Below the pieces are notes generated by a model that saw only the letters and a program-made list of their open reading frames with translations, had not been told where the DNA came from and ran no database searches. DNA of 64,000 nucleotides. It comes from Candidatus Poribacteria bacterium (GTDB lineage: Bacteria > Poribacteria > WGA-4E > WGA-3G). Shown here piece after piece: positions 29,490 to 38,990 of the stretch (its first letter is position 1; each line of letters starts with the position of its first letter). The position numbers and the translations under genes were made by a program. Location of the stretch: contig PYJD01000050.1 of assembly GCA_003635315.1 (NCBI GenBank), positions 46,603 to 110,602 of the forward strand, read 5' to 3'.

Positions 29490-29496
29490 TTAACCA

Positions 29497-31539
29497 ATGC
29501 AAATGAAACACCTATTATTCATCACTTCGTTGTGTATTGCTGCGGCGTTTTCAACCAGCCTCGCACAAGACAACACACAAGATGGCTTACCTGAAGGTGC
29601 AATCGCACGTCTTGGAAAAGGCGGTATCAACATCATGCAATTTTCACCGGATGGCACGCGCCTTGCCGTAGGAACAGATATCGGCGTATGGCTATACGAT
29701 CTACCCGATGGAAAAGAGACCGCACTATTCACAGAACGAACCGGACAAGTAAATACGTTAGAGTTCTCTCAAGATGGGAAAACCCTCGCAAGTGGCGGAT
29801 TTAACAGTCCCGATATTCACCTGTGGGATCTGAATACAAATAACAGACACACCAGTTTCAGTTCAAAAGGATCACTTGTCACAATCGCATTCTCCCAAAA
29901 TAACACAACGCTCACCAGTCTTGACTTTATGAATATTATCCGTTGGAATGTGCACACCGGCAAGAAAATGTCAGAATCTCCTCTTTGGGATGGGGACATC
30001 AGCAGCAACGTCCGTACTACAGAATCTTATGAGACTGCGGTCCTATCTCAAGACGGTAGCAGTCTTGCCACAGGAACTCGTGAAGGGAGAATCCGCCTAT
30101 GGGATACAGCAACCGCTATGCGACACAAAGACCTTAAAGGGCATGCAGTAGATAGTCTATCAGAAAAAGTGGATAGGAGTATTCTGGCATTGTCGTTTTC
30201 GCCAGATGGAAAAATCATCGCAAGTGGCTGTATAGACAACACAGTGCAGCTGTGGGACACAGAGAAAAGTATCAAACTCACAACACTTTTAGGTCATAAA
30301 GGGTGGGTTACTGCCCTCGCATTCTCAGCAGATGGAAAAATGCTTGCCAGTGGTGATGCTAATAAAGCCATAAAACTTTGGGATGTAGATACACATAAAG
30401 AACGCGCCACCCTTTTAGGACATAAAAACACAATCAACGTTTTAGCATTTGCTCCTAAGGGAACATCACCCTATAGGGGATGCCTTGCAAGTGCCAGCTC
30501 CGATGGCACAATACGATTCTGGGACCAACACAATGGAAAAGAACTCCTTACCTTTACAAGCGGACATACAGAATCCGTGAAATCCGTTGCATTTTCTGAA
30601 GATGGAAAAAAACTTACAACGGTTGCCTTTAACGGTATTCTTGATGTATGGAATCTAAAAGCGATGCATGAATTCGTCACCTTTACCGATGCTCACTGTG
30701 ACGCTACTGCTGGTGCAGCAATTTCATCAGATGCATCCTTATTTGCAAGAAAAGGTGGAAAAGGTTTTATTGCGTTCAGGACACACGATCAGGGCAAAAG
30801 CACTTTCATTGGGACCACCCCTCTTCAATTATGGAAAATCACCACTGGTGAAGAAATATCTGGTCCCTGGCAGTATACTCAATACACGAATGCACTCACA
30901 TTCTCACCCCATAACAATATTTTCGTTGCCAGCATTGGTAATCGAAGTGGAAGTATTATTGGGTGGCATAAAGACACAGGTGTAGAATTATTCCGCTTCA
31001 ACACAGGATCACCACACTCAGTGAAATTAACCTTCTCACCTAATGGAAAACTTCTTGCTACTAACGGGATACACGTGAAAACTCATGTATGGGATATTAC
31101 GATACCTCGCGAACTCACGCCACCTAACATGAAGAAGCATCGTGCATTGGCATTCTCACCCGACAATACTATTCTTGCACTCACCATCGGTAAAGAGATC
31201 GTTTTATACAACATAACATCTACAGGTATCCAAGAACAGGATAGAATTATTCATAAGAATCTGGGTTATAGCGAGTTATTGATATTTTCTCCTGATGGTA
31301 AAATCCTACTAAACACGCAAATGCAACTATCTGATGACGCGCAAGCAATGGGTTATGTAATTAAGTTATGGGATACAAACGGCAATGACTTGCAAACCCT
31401 CACTGGACATACGAACAATATCACTACCTTGGTATTTTCTCCTGATGGTAAAACACTTGCCAGTAGCAGCGGCGATGGTACGGTGCTGCTATGGGATTGG
31501 GTAAAGGTTACAGTAAAGAGTAAGACAGAACAGAATTGA
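29497..31539 (+). CDS. Secreted WD40 beta-propeller protein
   Basis: 680 residues. Signal peptide at 1-25 (HLLFITSLCIAAAFSTSLAQ). About 12 WD40 blades follow, with the usual ..TLAFSPDGKTLASG..D.TI.LWD pattern and GH...V motifs, which would make two propellers or one large one. It is a tandem paralogue of the preceding gene, with a 7-bp gap, so both are probably on one transcript. AAGG lies about 10 bases before the ATG; an alternative ATG lies two codons on. WD40 propellers are interaction platforms and the ligand is unknown. Confidence 0.85.
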   Translation: MQMKHLLFITSLCIAAAFSTSLAQDNTQDGLPEGAIARLGKGGINIMQFSPDGTRLAVGTDIGVWLYDLPDGKETALFTERTGQVNTLEFSQDGKTLASGGFNSPDIHLWDLNTNNRHTSFSSKGSLVTIAFSQNNTTLTSLDFMNIIRWNVHTGKKMSESPLWDGDISSNVRTTESYETAVLSQDGSSLATGTREGRIRLWDTATAMRHKDLKGHAVDSLSEKVDRSILALSFSPDGKIIASGCIDNTVQLWDTEKSIKLTTLLGHKGWVTALAFSADGKMLASGDANKAIKLWDVDTHKERATLLGHKNTINVLAFAPKGTSPYRGCLASASSDGTIRFWDQHNGKELLTFTSGHTESVKSVAFSEDGKKLTTVAFNGILDVWNLKAMHEFVTFTDAHCDATAGAAISSDASLFARKGGKGFIAFRTHDQGKSTFIGTTPLQLWKITTGEEISGPWQYTQYTNALTFSPHNNIFVASIGNRSGSIIGWHKDTGVELFRFNTGSPHSVKLTFSPNGKLLATNGIHVKTHVWDITIPRELTPPNMKKHRALAFSPDNTILALTIGKEIVLYNITSTGIQEQDRIIHKNLGYSELLIFSPDGKILLNTQMQLSDDAQAMGYVIKLWDTNGNDLQTLTGHTNNITTLVFSPDGKTLASSSGDGTVLLWDWVKVTVKSKTEQN

Positions 31540-31906
31540 TATGGAAAACCAATGGAGGAGGTAACAAGTTAATAAACGTGATTGTCCTTATCGCGCCCAA
31601 TGTTGTCTTCTATATACTAATGGACACATCTTGTAGGTCGGGTAGAGGTACGAAACCCGACATGAGACGCTTTTATATACTGGAAATGTTCGCTTTTACC
31701 TACGATTCAATCCCGCGCATGCCATATGCACCTTCTGCCCTTTAGTCCTTTATATAAAAACCCATTGATTCAGCAAATTCGCTGAATCTTCTATATCACG
31801 CTAAAAAATGTAAAATCAATTCAAAAACCACAAAAACCAATATAGATAGCACACAAAATTAATTGAAGAAATTTTAAAGATCAAATATCACATATATGTA
31901 AAACTA

Positions 31907-31935
31907 TTGACATTAGTGAAAACATACGCTACAAT
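31907..31935 (+). promoter_or_regulatory. Orphan sigma-70 promoter
   Basis: TTGACA (31907-31912), 17 bp, TACAAT (31930-31935). The next supported gene starts 1.2 kb downstream. The transcript would run through the hairpin at 32219 and into the long dispersed repeat, so it may make a non-coding RNA. Confidence 0.5.
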
Positions 31936-32319
31936 AACAGATAGAGAATAATTACAATACTTATACTAATAACTAAGCTATGAATAAAGAATTTATATAC
32001 AAAGTTATAAAAATATCAATATTTTCTCACATCTTAATAGGGAATTCAAGGTTATGGAATCCATCAAAAACTCTTTTTTATTTTTTCAAAAATCTGTTTT
32101 TGATATTCTTCAAAATAGGTGAAGTAAGAGACAAAAAAGCACAAATCCAATTTTTTAAAATTGTGAAAAAACATCCTTGAACAAAGACTGTGACAGAGCG
32201 GACAGCGGTTTTACCAATGACACAAAATGTGTCAAAAAGTGTAACATTTTAAACATATAAGAATTATTTATATTACTATTGTTAACTGCAAAAATAACGT
32301 TGATTACACACTTTTTCAA

Positions 32320-32935
32320 TAGAATTGAAAATAAAATGAAGAAAATAACTATATCTAATAACTAACATTACCAAAAGCTACTTTTAAGGTAGGGAAGGAT
32401 GGAATCCACCATCCACTGTTTCACACTTCCAATTCCGTACTTTTATGGGTAGAATATAATTAGAGAATAAATGATGACTATCTACAAAAATGATCCTAAA
32501 TACAAAAACTATCTTTATGTCGAGACAACTGCTTTAATATGCAGTTTGAAAAATACAAAATCCGTAAGGACAACAAAAACACAAAATAACACTTTTGGGA
32601 AATTCTTATAAAGTCAATTCAAAGTGGAGTAAAGTCAGTCTATGACAGTGGTTAGAGGGGTAATTTACACCAATTTCAATCCTACAGAATGTAGGAAAAA
32701 GTGTAACTTTTTCCCGTTTTCGTCACTTCTCAACACATGGAGAATATCAACATTTTCACGATTTATCATCAGGGAATTTAGGATTAAAGGTCTGTTCTTG
32801 CACCCTAATTGTTTGTCTGGATATTAGGATTAAATGTTAAATTTACGACTATGAATTCTAATCTTAATTCTAAATGAAAATGTCTCTTTTTTATCGCATA
32901 ACCTTGACAATTCAATCCATCTATTGAATAATGGG
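32320..32935 (+). repeat. Long dispersed repeat, copy 2
   Basis: Partner of 400-1015. The identical 60-nt core is at 32621-32680, followed by hairpin CCTACA-GAA-TGTAGG (32681-32695) and AAAAAGTGTAAC. A third copy of only the hairpin portion is at 32219-32233. A 61-codon frame (32642-32827) resembles the 56-codon frame of copy 1 and keeps reading through a 9-nt length difference; it may be a coincidence of the conserved DNA. Confidence 0.75.
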
Positions 32936-32949
32936 AAAAGATTAAAAAC

Positions 32950-33136
32950 TATAGTGAACAACAAAATAAATACTACATTTTCTATTAGTTCAACTTACTT
33001 TCGCGTCCCACACCTCTTTTGTAGGAGCGACCTTCTGGTCGCGAACTCTTTGTTCTTTGTAGGAGCGACCTCCTGGTCGCGATAGACAGGTTACTCCCAA
33101 AAGTACAGTGTCTAATTAAATCAAAAGTTTACTATA
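32950..33136. mobile_element. 187-bp TIR element with GTAGGAGCGACC hairpins
   Basis: Ends TATAGTGAAC (32950-32959) and GTTTACTATA (33127-33136) are inverted, as in the element at 22574-22879. Inside are two GTAGGAGCGACC[TC]...GGTCGCGA hairpins (one with a perfect GCGACC/GGTCGC stem). It sits directly before the giant TPR gene and may carry its leader. Confidence 0.7.
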
Positions 33137-33158
33137 AAAAATAAAACATAACACAAAT

Positions 33159-36100
33159 ATGAGATATAATTCTATGACACACTCAAAATTGTCAATCTTC
33201 TTAATCATCCTTCCTTTAATCACTACGGTTACTTTCGTGGCAGGTGTTAAGGCACAAGACACAGAAAATAATAATACACCATTACAGGAATTCATTAATA
33301 AAGCAAAAGAGTTAATGGATAGTAACCAATTAGAGGAAGCAATAGAAATCTACGAACGAATTGTGATTGCAGCACCTGATGACGATGAATTACGTTTAAA
33401 ACTTGCAACCTTATACACACGGATAAATCAACACGAAAAAGCTGCACAGATCTACAGCCAACTGCTTGAAGATGACCCTGATAACATTAAATATCAAGAT
33501 GAACGCTTTAAAAGTCTACAAGCTGCTGGGAAACACAACGAAGCACTTGAAATCGTTCAGGTATATATTCAGATGTATCCAGAAGCCGGTGTCCATTACG
33601 CACAACTCGCAAGACTTTATGATGCAGAAGGCAATGATACCTCAGCTATTGAGAATTATAAAAAAGCAACTGTATTCGAATATGGTGACAAAGAAATCTA
33701 TCTCAGACTCGCAGAATACTATTTTCTCAATGAGGACATAGCCGCAGCTGAAGAGGCATTGAAAAATGCCATCTCATACGCCACTGAATGGGATAAAGAA
33801 GTGATTGAACGCCAACTGTTAAACCTTTATCGTTATCAGGGAAATTTTGAAGAGATGTTACAGAAGTTTGAAACGGAAGGCACACTCACACTTGAGATGC
33901 AAACACAACGTGCTCGATACTTTCAAAATGCTGGTTATTTGGAAAAAGCTGCTGTCCACTTTAAGAAAGCTATAGAAATGACAAACAGTTCTTATGAACG
34001 AAATGATATTTCTAATGAATTACTCAATTTATACTCCAAACAAGGTAGAGAAGACTTGGCATTAGCTTTCTACGAGGCAGAAGCTGAAAGGAATAACATA
34101 TCAAAGGATATATCCAGGACTTATAGTTCTTCCGGTATTACAATCCAATTCGGTGATGATGACATACGTAGAACTTTGATAAATGTCTATAAAAATCAAG
34201 AAAAGATTAATGTATTGGAAACCCTTTTCGAAGGTAAACTTGAAAAAGATGTTGATAATCCTACTGTACTTGAAATGCTCGCTGAGATTTACTGGGAGTC
34301 AAACAATTATCAGAAAGCAGCAGAAGCTTATCACACTCTTGGCAATACAAAATCAATGGGACGTAGAAACATTCGTAGTTATTTTCACGCTGCTGCTGCC
34401 TTCCATAAAAATAACCAACCTGATATGGTGAAAACTGTCCTGAACCAAGCCAACACCGCACTTTCATCCACAAACTATAAACAGGACGCCTCATTCCTCG
34501 GCGCGCTTGCTACCATCTGTCTTAATAATAAAATGTACGATCAAGCACTTGAACTTGCTGAAGACGCTGTTTCTCAAGCCAAGGATTGGAAAGAATACCT
34601 CTATGAGATTCTGGCGAAGAGTTACCTCGGAGAAAAACGTTATGAGGACGCTTTTGAAGCATATCAACAGATGGCAATGACTGACCGAAGTTACCATAAA
34701 GACAGAGCAGAAAGGGGTATGAACGATGCAGCAAAAGCCGGAAATCTTTATGAAAAATGGATACCTGAACAACTGAAAAAAGTTCAGGAGAATCCCTACG
34801 ATCCTAAATACGTTCTGGAACTGGCAAAAAGTTACGAAGCAACTGATAATACCAAGGAAGCGGTTGCACAATATGAGAGACTCACAGAACTTGAAGAAGA
34901 AAAAGCACAATGGTACAGAAAACTTGGAACTCTTTATCAAAATCTACCACAGGAGAATAGTAATACAGACACTGTATCTGAAGAATCAAACACAGAACAT
35001 TCGAAAAAATCAATTAATGCCTATGAAAAAGCAATCGAATTGGAACCCACTTCATACCAACTCTACGACCTATTGGCTCAAACCTATATAAAAACCACAC
35101 AGACTCCACAAGCAGAAGCAACCTATCGTAGCGCATTAAACGCACCTCTCACACAAAGTAATTATGATGCCGCCATCCGTGCAATTCTCCAACTATACGC
35201 TGACGATGGACAAGAAGATAAACGCATTTCTATCCTTGAAGAGCTAAAACCGAAAATGGATAAAAGTGCCGTCTTACTTGAACTCTTAGGGGATCTCTAC
35301 AAAAAAGTCGGGGATTCCAAAAAAGCGGAACTCAATTACTCCCAGTGGCTGCAAATTCGACAGAAAGAACTAAATAGTACAAAGAGCATATCATATTATC
35401 GTAGTTTTGCTGATAAACTTCTTGATAAAGGATTATTCCCAGAAACTGCACTTTTTTACGCAAAACGTGCTTTCATTAAAAACACCTATTCTGGATACGA
35501 CTATCTCACAACACTTGGAGGGGCATGTGTTGCAAATGGTCTATACGATGAAGCACTAAGACATTTCAAAAATGCATTAAGTCTCATACTCGATGAGTAT
35601 TATACGGATATGTTATGGAAGGAGATCGCTGAAACTATCAAGTATGTTAATGACAAGGAACGTTACATACAGATGCTGGAGACGCTGATAGATTCTATGC
35701 CTTCGCATAGAACAAATGCGCGCGCAAACATTTATCATGTTATTGCCGATTTCTATGCGGAAAACGAAACTCCCGAATACGTTGAAAATTACCTTATAAA
35801 TACCGGTTTTATACCAGAAACTGCATGGATAACATTAGGTCCATTTGACAATAAGGACAGTGTAGGCTTATTAACTGCTTACATTCCAGAGGAAACCACA
35901 CAAATTGACACAACTGCAATGTACTATGGAAAAGATAAACCCATTCGTTGGAAAAAACCGGACGATGGTAAAAGAAATGGAATGATTTGGCTCGGTAGCG
36001 ACATAGACTGGACAGCTTCTTATGCATGGACAATTGTCTCTTCACCTGATGAACGCGATATAACTATCCGATTTGACAGTGATGACCAAGGGATAATCTG

Positions 36101-36926
36101 GTTAAATGGAAGTAAGGTCTTTAGCCATAATAGAATGGGTGGGGCACAAATTGACCGCTATACCGTTCCTATTACACTGAAGCAAGGAGACAACACCATT
36201 CTCGTCAAGGTTTGCAATGCAACAATACATACCTGCTTTTTTATGCGACTTACGGACATACATGGTACTCCGTTCAAAGATCTAAAATTCATCAAAGCCG
36301 ATGAATTGCTAAACACACCGGCTCCCAAACAAACCTTCCACGTAAATGTCAACCTCGGCTTAGCTGAATACTATCATAAAAACAACATGTACGATAAGGC
36401 TATGGAACAGATGCAGCAAACCGGTACGCTCCACGAAAACTTATGGATGACTCTTGGACCATTTGATAACATCGCAGGAATCGGATATAACACTGAGTAC
36501 ATTCCCGATGACACAACACAGATTGACCCTATCGCAAAATATGACGGTATAGACGAAAAGATTAGTTGGAAAAAATTTACGGATACTGCCTTTGACGGGT
36601 TCATTGATTTCGGTGAAGATATCAATTGGCGGGTTGCTTATGCTTGGACAACCATATCCTCCCCTGATGAGCGAGAAGTATTATTCCGATTTGGCAGTGA
36701 TGACCAATCAAAAATATGGCTAAACAGCACAGAAGTATTTGCAGATACACGCGCACAAACAGCATTACTTGACAAGAACACTATTCCCGTAACCCTTAAA
36801 AAAGGGGAAAATACCATCCTCGTCAAGGTTTGTAATGAAGAAATGTCATGGGGATTTTATCTGCGGATTACAGATACTGATGGGAATCCATTCAAAGATT
36901 TGATATTCAACGATACACAAGACTAA
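33159..36926 (+). CDS. Giant exported TPR protein with a duplicated C-terminal sugar-binding-like module
   Basis: 1255 residues. A signal peptide (KLSIFLIILPLITTVTF...VKAQ) follows either ATG 33159 or ATG 33174. Residues ~40-880 are TPR-like helix pairs (LEEAIEIYERIV, HEKAAQIYSQLLEDDPDN, YEKAIELEPTSYQLYDLL). Residues ~887-1045 and ~1090-1253 are two copies of one module: LGPFDN at the start, Y.WT..SSPDER, a beta pattern FDSDDQ..IWLN...VF, then L..G.NTILVKVCN and a final F..RLTD..G.PFKDL. The IWLNG and LKKGENTILVKV text resembles PA14 or galactose-binding jelly rolls in glycosidases. It is probably periplasmic or surface-exposed. No partner gene is adjacent. Confidence 0.75.
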   Translation: MRYNSMTHSKLSIFLIILPLITTVTFVAGVKAQDTENNNTPLQEFINKAKELMDSNQLEEAIEIYERIVIAAPDDDELRLKLATLYTRINQHEKAAQIYSQLLEDDPDNIKYQDERFKSLQAAGKHNEALEIVQVYIQMYPEAGVHYAQLARLYDAEGNDTSAIENYKKATVFEYGDKEIYLRLAEYYFLNEDIAAAEEALKNAISYATEWDKEVIERQLLNLYRYQGNFEEMLQKFETEGTLTLEMQTQRARYFQNAGYLEKAAVHFKKAIEMTNSSYERNDISNELLNLYSKQGREDLALAFYEAEAERNNISKDISRTYSSSGITIQFGDDDIRRTLINVYKNQEKINVLETLFEGKLEKDVDNPTVLEMLAEIYWESNNYQKAAEAYHTLGNTKSMGRRNIRSYFHAAAAFHKNNQPDMVKTVLNQANTALSSTNYKQDASFLGALATICLNNKMYDQALELAEDAVSQAKDWKEYLYEILAKSYLGEKRYEDAFEAYQQMAMTDRSYHKDRAERGMNDAAKAGNLYEKWIPEQLKKVQENPYDPKYVLELAKSYEATDNTKEAVAQYERLTELEEEKAQWYRKLGTLYQNLPQENSNTDTVSEESNTEHSKKSINAYEKAIELEPTSYQLYDLLAQTYIKTTQTPQAEATYRSALNAPLTQSNYDAAIRAILQLYADDGQEDKRISILEELKPKMDKSAVLLELLGDLYKKVGDSKKAELNYSQWLQIRQKELNSTKSISYYRSFADKLLDKGLFPETALFYAKRAFIKNTYSGYDYLTTLGGACVANGLYDEALRHFKNALSLILDEYYTDMLWKEIAETIKYVNDKERYIQMLETLIDSMPSHRTNARANIYHVIADFYAENETPEYVENYLINTGFIPETAWITLGPFDNKDSVGLLTAYIPEETTQIDTTAMYYGKDKPIRWKKPDDGKRNGMIWLGSDIDWTASYAWTIVSSPDERDITIRFDSDDQGIIWLNGSKVFSHNRMGGAQIDRYTVPITLKQGDNTILVKVCNATIHTCFFMRLTDIHGTPFKDLKFIKADELLNTPAPKQTFHVNVNLGLAEYYHKNNMYDKAMEQMQQTGTLHENLWMTLGPFDNIAGIGYNTEYIPDDTTQIDPIAKYDGIDEKISWKKFTDTAFDGFIDFGEDINWRVAYAWTTISSPDEREVLFRFGSDDQSKIWLNSTEVFADTRAQTALLDKNTIPVTLKKGENTILVKVCNEEMSWGFYLRITDTDGNPFKDLIFNDTQD

Positions 36927-37038
36927 TTAGTCGTATATATGCTCATCAGTCCCAGGAGGTAATGTCCAACACTCTGATAACATCGTATATATCAAGGAAT
37001 GGTCTATGATTTCAACCCGTTTTCAAAGACCCCTGCAT

Positions 37039-37067
37039 TTGACAATTACTCCATTTCATGTTATAAT
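37039..37067 (+). promoter_or_regulatory. Consensus sigma-70 promoter of the rpe-dehydrogenase operon
   Basis: TTGACA (37039-37044), exactly 17 bp, TATAAT (37062-37067). The start site is expected near 37074, which leaves a 35-nt leader to the TTG start at 37109 preceded by TGGAG. Confidence 0.75.
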
Positions 37068-37108
37068 AATCGGCAACCAGAATCCCTGAATTTATATGGA
37101 GAAATGTC

Positions 37109-37891
37109 TTGTCGACTCCTGAGAGTCAACGATTTAATGTCAGTTCTGATACTGCTGCAGGTGATAACTCTACCACTGGCAAACCACGACAAAGTTCTCC
37201 AGTGAATACAATCCGCATCGCACCTTCGGTGATGTGTGCAGACCTTTGTAATTTACAAGCGGACATACGGGAATTGGAAATATCTGGGATTGAGATGCTC
37301 CATTTTGATTTAATGGATGCACACTTCGTTCCAAATATGCCAATCGGGTTGGCACTCATACAACAAATAAGACTGAAAACAGATCTTGCCTTTGATATAC
37401 ACCTAATGGTTGAAGATAACGATTTCTTCGTTGCTGAGACTGCAAAAATTGGTGTGCAACAAATTGCGATTCATGCTGAATCTGCCACCCATCTGGACAG
37501 AACTTTAACGCTAATTAAAGATCATGGAATTAAGGCGGGTGTCGCTTTAAACCCAGCGACCCCGCTTTTCGCGTTAGATTATGTGCTTGATCGACTTGAC
37601 TTTGTCCTGATTATGACTGTTAATCCTGGCTACGCAGGACAAAAATTGGTACCAGCCACACTACGGAAAATATCTGATTGCAAAAGGTATTTGAAACAAC
37701 ATAAAATTAATATCCCAATAGAAGTCGATGGAAATGTAAGTTTTGAAAACATACCTAAAATGGTCGCTGCTGGTTCTGATATTTTAGTGGGTGGAACCAG
37801 CAGTGTTTTCCACAAATCTGGAACAAGAACAGAAAACATACAACAAATACATCAAGCAATCTCACTTGGATTGGAGCAGAGAGAAAACTGA
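37109..37891 (+). CDS. rpe: Ribulose-phosphate 3-epimerase-like protein
   Basis: 260 residues from TTG 37109 (GGAG seven bases upstream and the promoter just before support it); GTG 37202 would give the usual ~229-residue length without the 31-residue Ser/Thr-rich leader. The barrel has RIAPSVMCADL, HFDLMDAHFVPN, DIHLMVED, QIAIHAES, MTVNPGYAGQ, EVDGN and LVGGTSSVF, all family landmarks including the two catalytic Asp. The usual MDG is MDA and the usual VDGG is VDGN, so it may act on another pentulose or hexulose phosphate. The stop codon overlaps the next ATG by one base. First gene of a three-gene operon with two dehydrogenases. Confidence 0.8.
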   Translation: MSTPESQRFNVSSDTAAGDNSTTGKPRQSSPVNTIRIAPSVMCADLCNLQADIRELEISGIEMLHFDLMDAHFVPNMPIGLALIQQIRLKTDLAFDIHLMVEDNDFFVAETAKIGVQQIAIHAESATHLDRTLTLIKDHGIKAGVALNPATPLFALDYVLDRLDFVLIMTVNPGYAGQKLVPATLRKISDCKRYLKQHKINIPIEVDGNVSFENIPKMVAAGSDILVGGTSSVFHKSGTRTENIQQIHQAISLGLEQREN

Positions 37892-38955
37892 TGCAGAACG
37901 GTTTGATGGAAGCATTAGTGCTACACGGTATTGGGGATTTACGACTTGCACAAATGCCTATTCCTACCGTCGCTGATGGACAAGTACGGGTCCGAATTGG
38001 GTTTTGTGGGGTATGTGGTTCCGATATTCCACGGATTTTTTCTAAAGGAACTTACAGTTTTCCTACTGTCTGTGGACATGAATTTGCTGGTACAATAGAC
38101 GAATGTGGTCCTGGGGTTGATGGTTACGAATATGGTGATGCAGTCGTTGTATTCCCACTCATATGGTGCGGTAAATGTGATGCCTGTGAAAGTGGAAAAT
38201 ATGTACAGTGCAACGATTATGACTACCTCGGTTCAAGGAGTGACGGGGCATTCGCAGAATACGTTGTAGCACCAAAAGAAAACATTATACGAATACCAAA
38301 AGGTGTCTCATTAGAAGAAGCGGCATTAACCGAACCTGCTGCTGTTGCAATCCATGCACTCCGTCGAATTAAGGAGTCTCAAGTTGGGAAAATTGTCGCA
38401 ATATTCGGTATAGGTCCAATAGGACTCATGGTAGCACAATGGGCAAGGATACTTGGCGCTGAAAAGATTCTACTGTTTGACATTCTTAATGAAAAACTGG
38501 AATTAGCTAAAAAATTAGGTTTTCATAACGTCTACAATACATCCATAGAAAAGGTAGTAGATGTTGTTAACGCAGAGACGAATGGAAAAGGGGCACATTC
38601 TTGTATTGAAGCAGCAGGAGCACCACAAACTTACCTCTATACGTTCGGCAGTGTTCGAAGAGGTGGGAGTGTAGTACTTCTTGGCAATCCGGATGCAGAT
38701 GTTACGCTACCTGCATCGCTGATATCACAAGTCATGCGGCGCGAAGTCACTATCTTGGGAACTTGGAACTCAGATTACAGTATATCTGGCAACGATGATG
38801 ATTGGCGAACTGTCCTACAAGCTATGGCAACTCGTAAGTTAAATCTAACCTCTTTGATTACACATAAGGTGCCATTGACAAATGGAACACAGACATTACA
38901 AATGATGAACGCAAAAAATGAATTCTACGCAAAAGTACTTATCCACCCATCATAA
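37891..38955 (+). CDS. Zinc-dependent medium-chain polyol dehydrogenase 1
   Basis: 354 residues, MDR family. Catalytic zinc site: CGVCGSD and GHEFAG. Structural zinc lobe: CGKCDACESGKYVQC. NAD-binding Rossmann fold: FGIGPIGLMVAQWAR. It most resembles sorbitol and galactitol-1-phosphate 5-dehydrogenases, which oxidise a polyol or its phosphate to the ketose. Its start codon overlaps the epimerase stop, so translation is coupled. With the epimerase, it would turn a sugar alcohol phosphate into a pentose-phosphate-type intermediate; the exact sugar is not known. Confidence 0.85.
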   Translation: MQNGLMEALVLHGIGDLRLAQMPIPTVADGQVRVRIGFCGVCGSDIPRIFSKGTYSFPTVCGHEFAGTIDECGPGVDGYEYGDAVVVFPLIWCGKCDACESGKYVQCNDYDYLGSRSDGAFAEYVVAPKENIIRIPKGVSLEEAALTEPAAVAIHALRRIKESQVGKIVAIFGIGPIGLMVAQWARILGAEKILLFDILNEKLELAKKLGFHNVYNTSIEKVVDVVNAETNGKGAHSCIEAAGAPQTYLYTFGSVRRGGSVVLLGNPDADVTLPASLISQVMRREVTILGTWNSDYSISGNDDDWRTVLQAMATRKLNLTSLITHKVPLTNGTQTLQMMNAKNEFYAKVLIHPS

Positions 38956-38990
38956 ACATCAAACATAATAACATAGGTAATTAGCACAAT

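Larger units (their letters stand above)
31540..33158. other. 1.6-kb intergenic region with repeats and an orphan promoter
   Basis: No supported protein gene. In order: a GTAGGTCGGGTAGAGG...CCCGAC hairpin (31633-31660) followed by a stretch shared with 27336-27394, an orphan promoter at 31907-31935, a GACACA-AAA-TGTGTC hairpin (32219-32233), the second long dispersed repeat (32320-32935) and a TIR element (32950-33136). A 66-codon AT-rich frame at 31980-32180 has no ribosome binding site and is not called. Confidence 0.65.

Noticed and set aside
31980-32180. 66-codon frame after the orphan promoter
   Set aside because: Extremely AT-rich, Lys/Phe/Ile composition, no ribosome binding site and no homologue in the window.
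36962-37009. 15-codon frame after AGGAGG
   Set aside because: Only two bases separate AGGAGG from the ATG, and the frame is very short; it lies before the mapped-looking rpe promoter.
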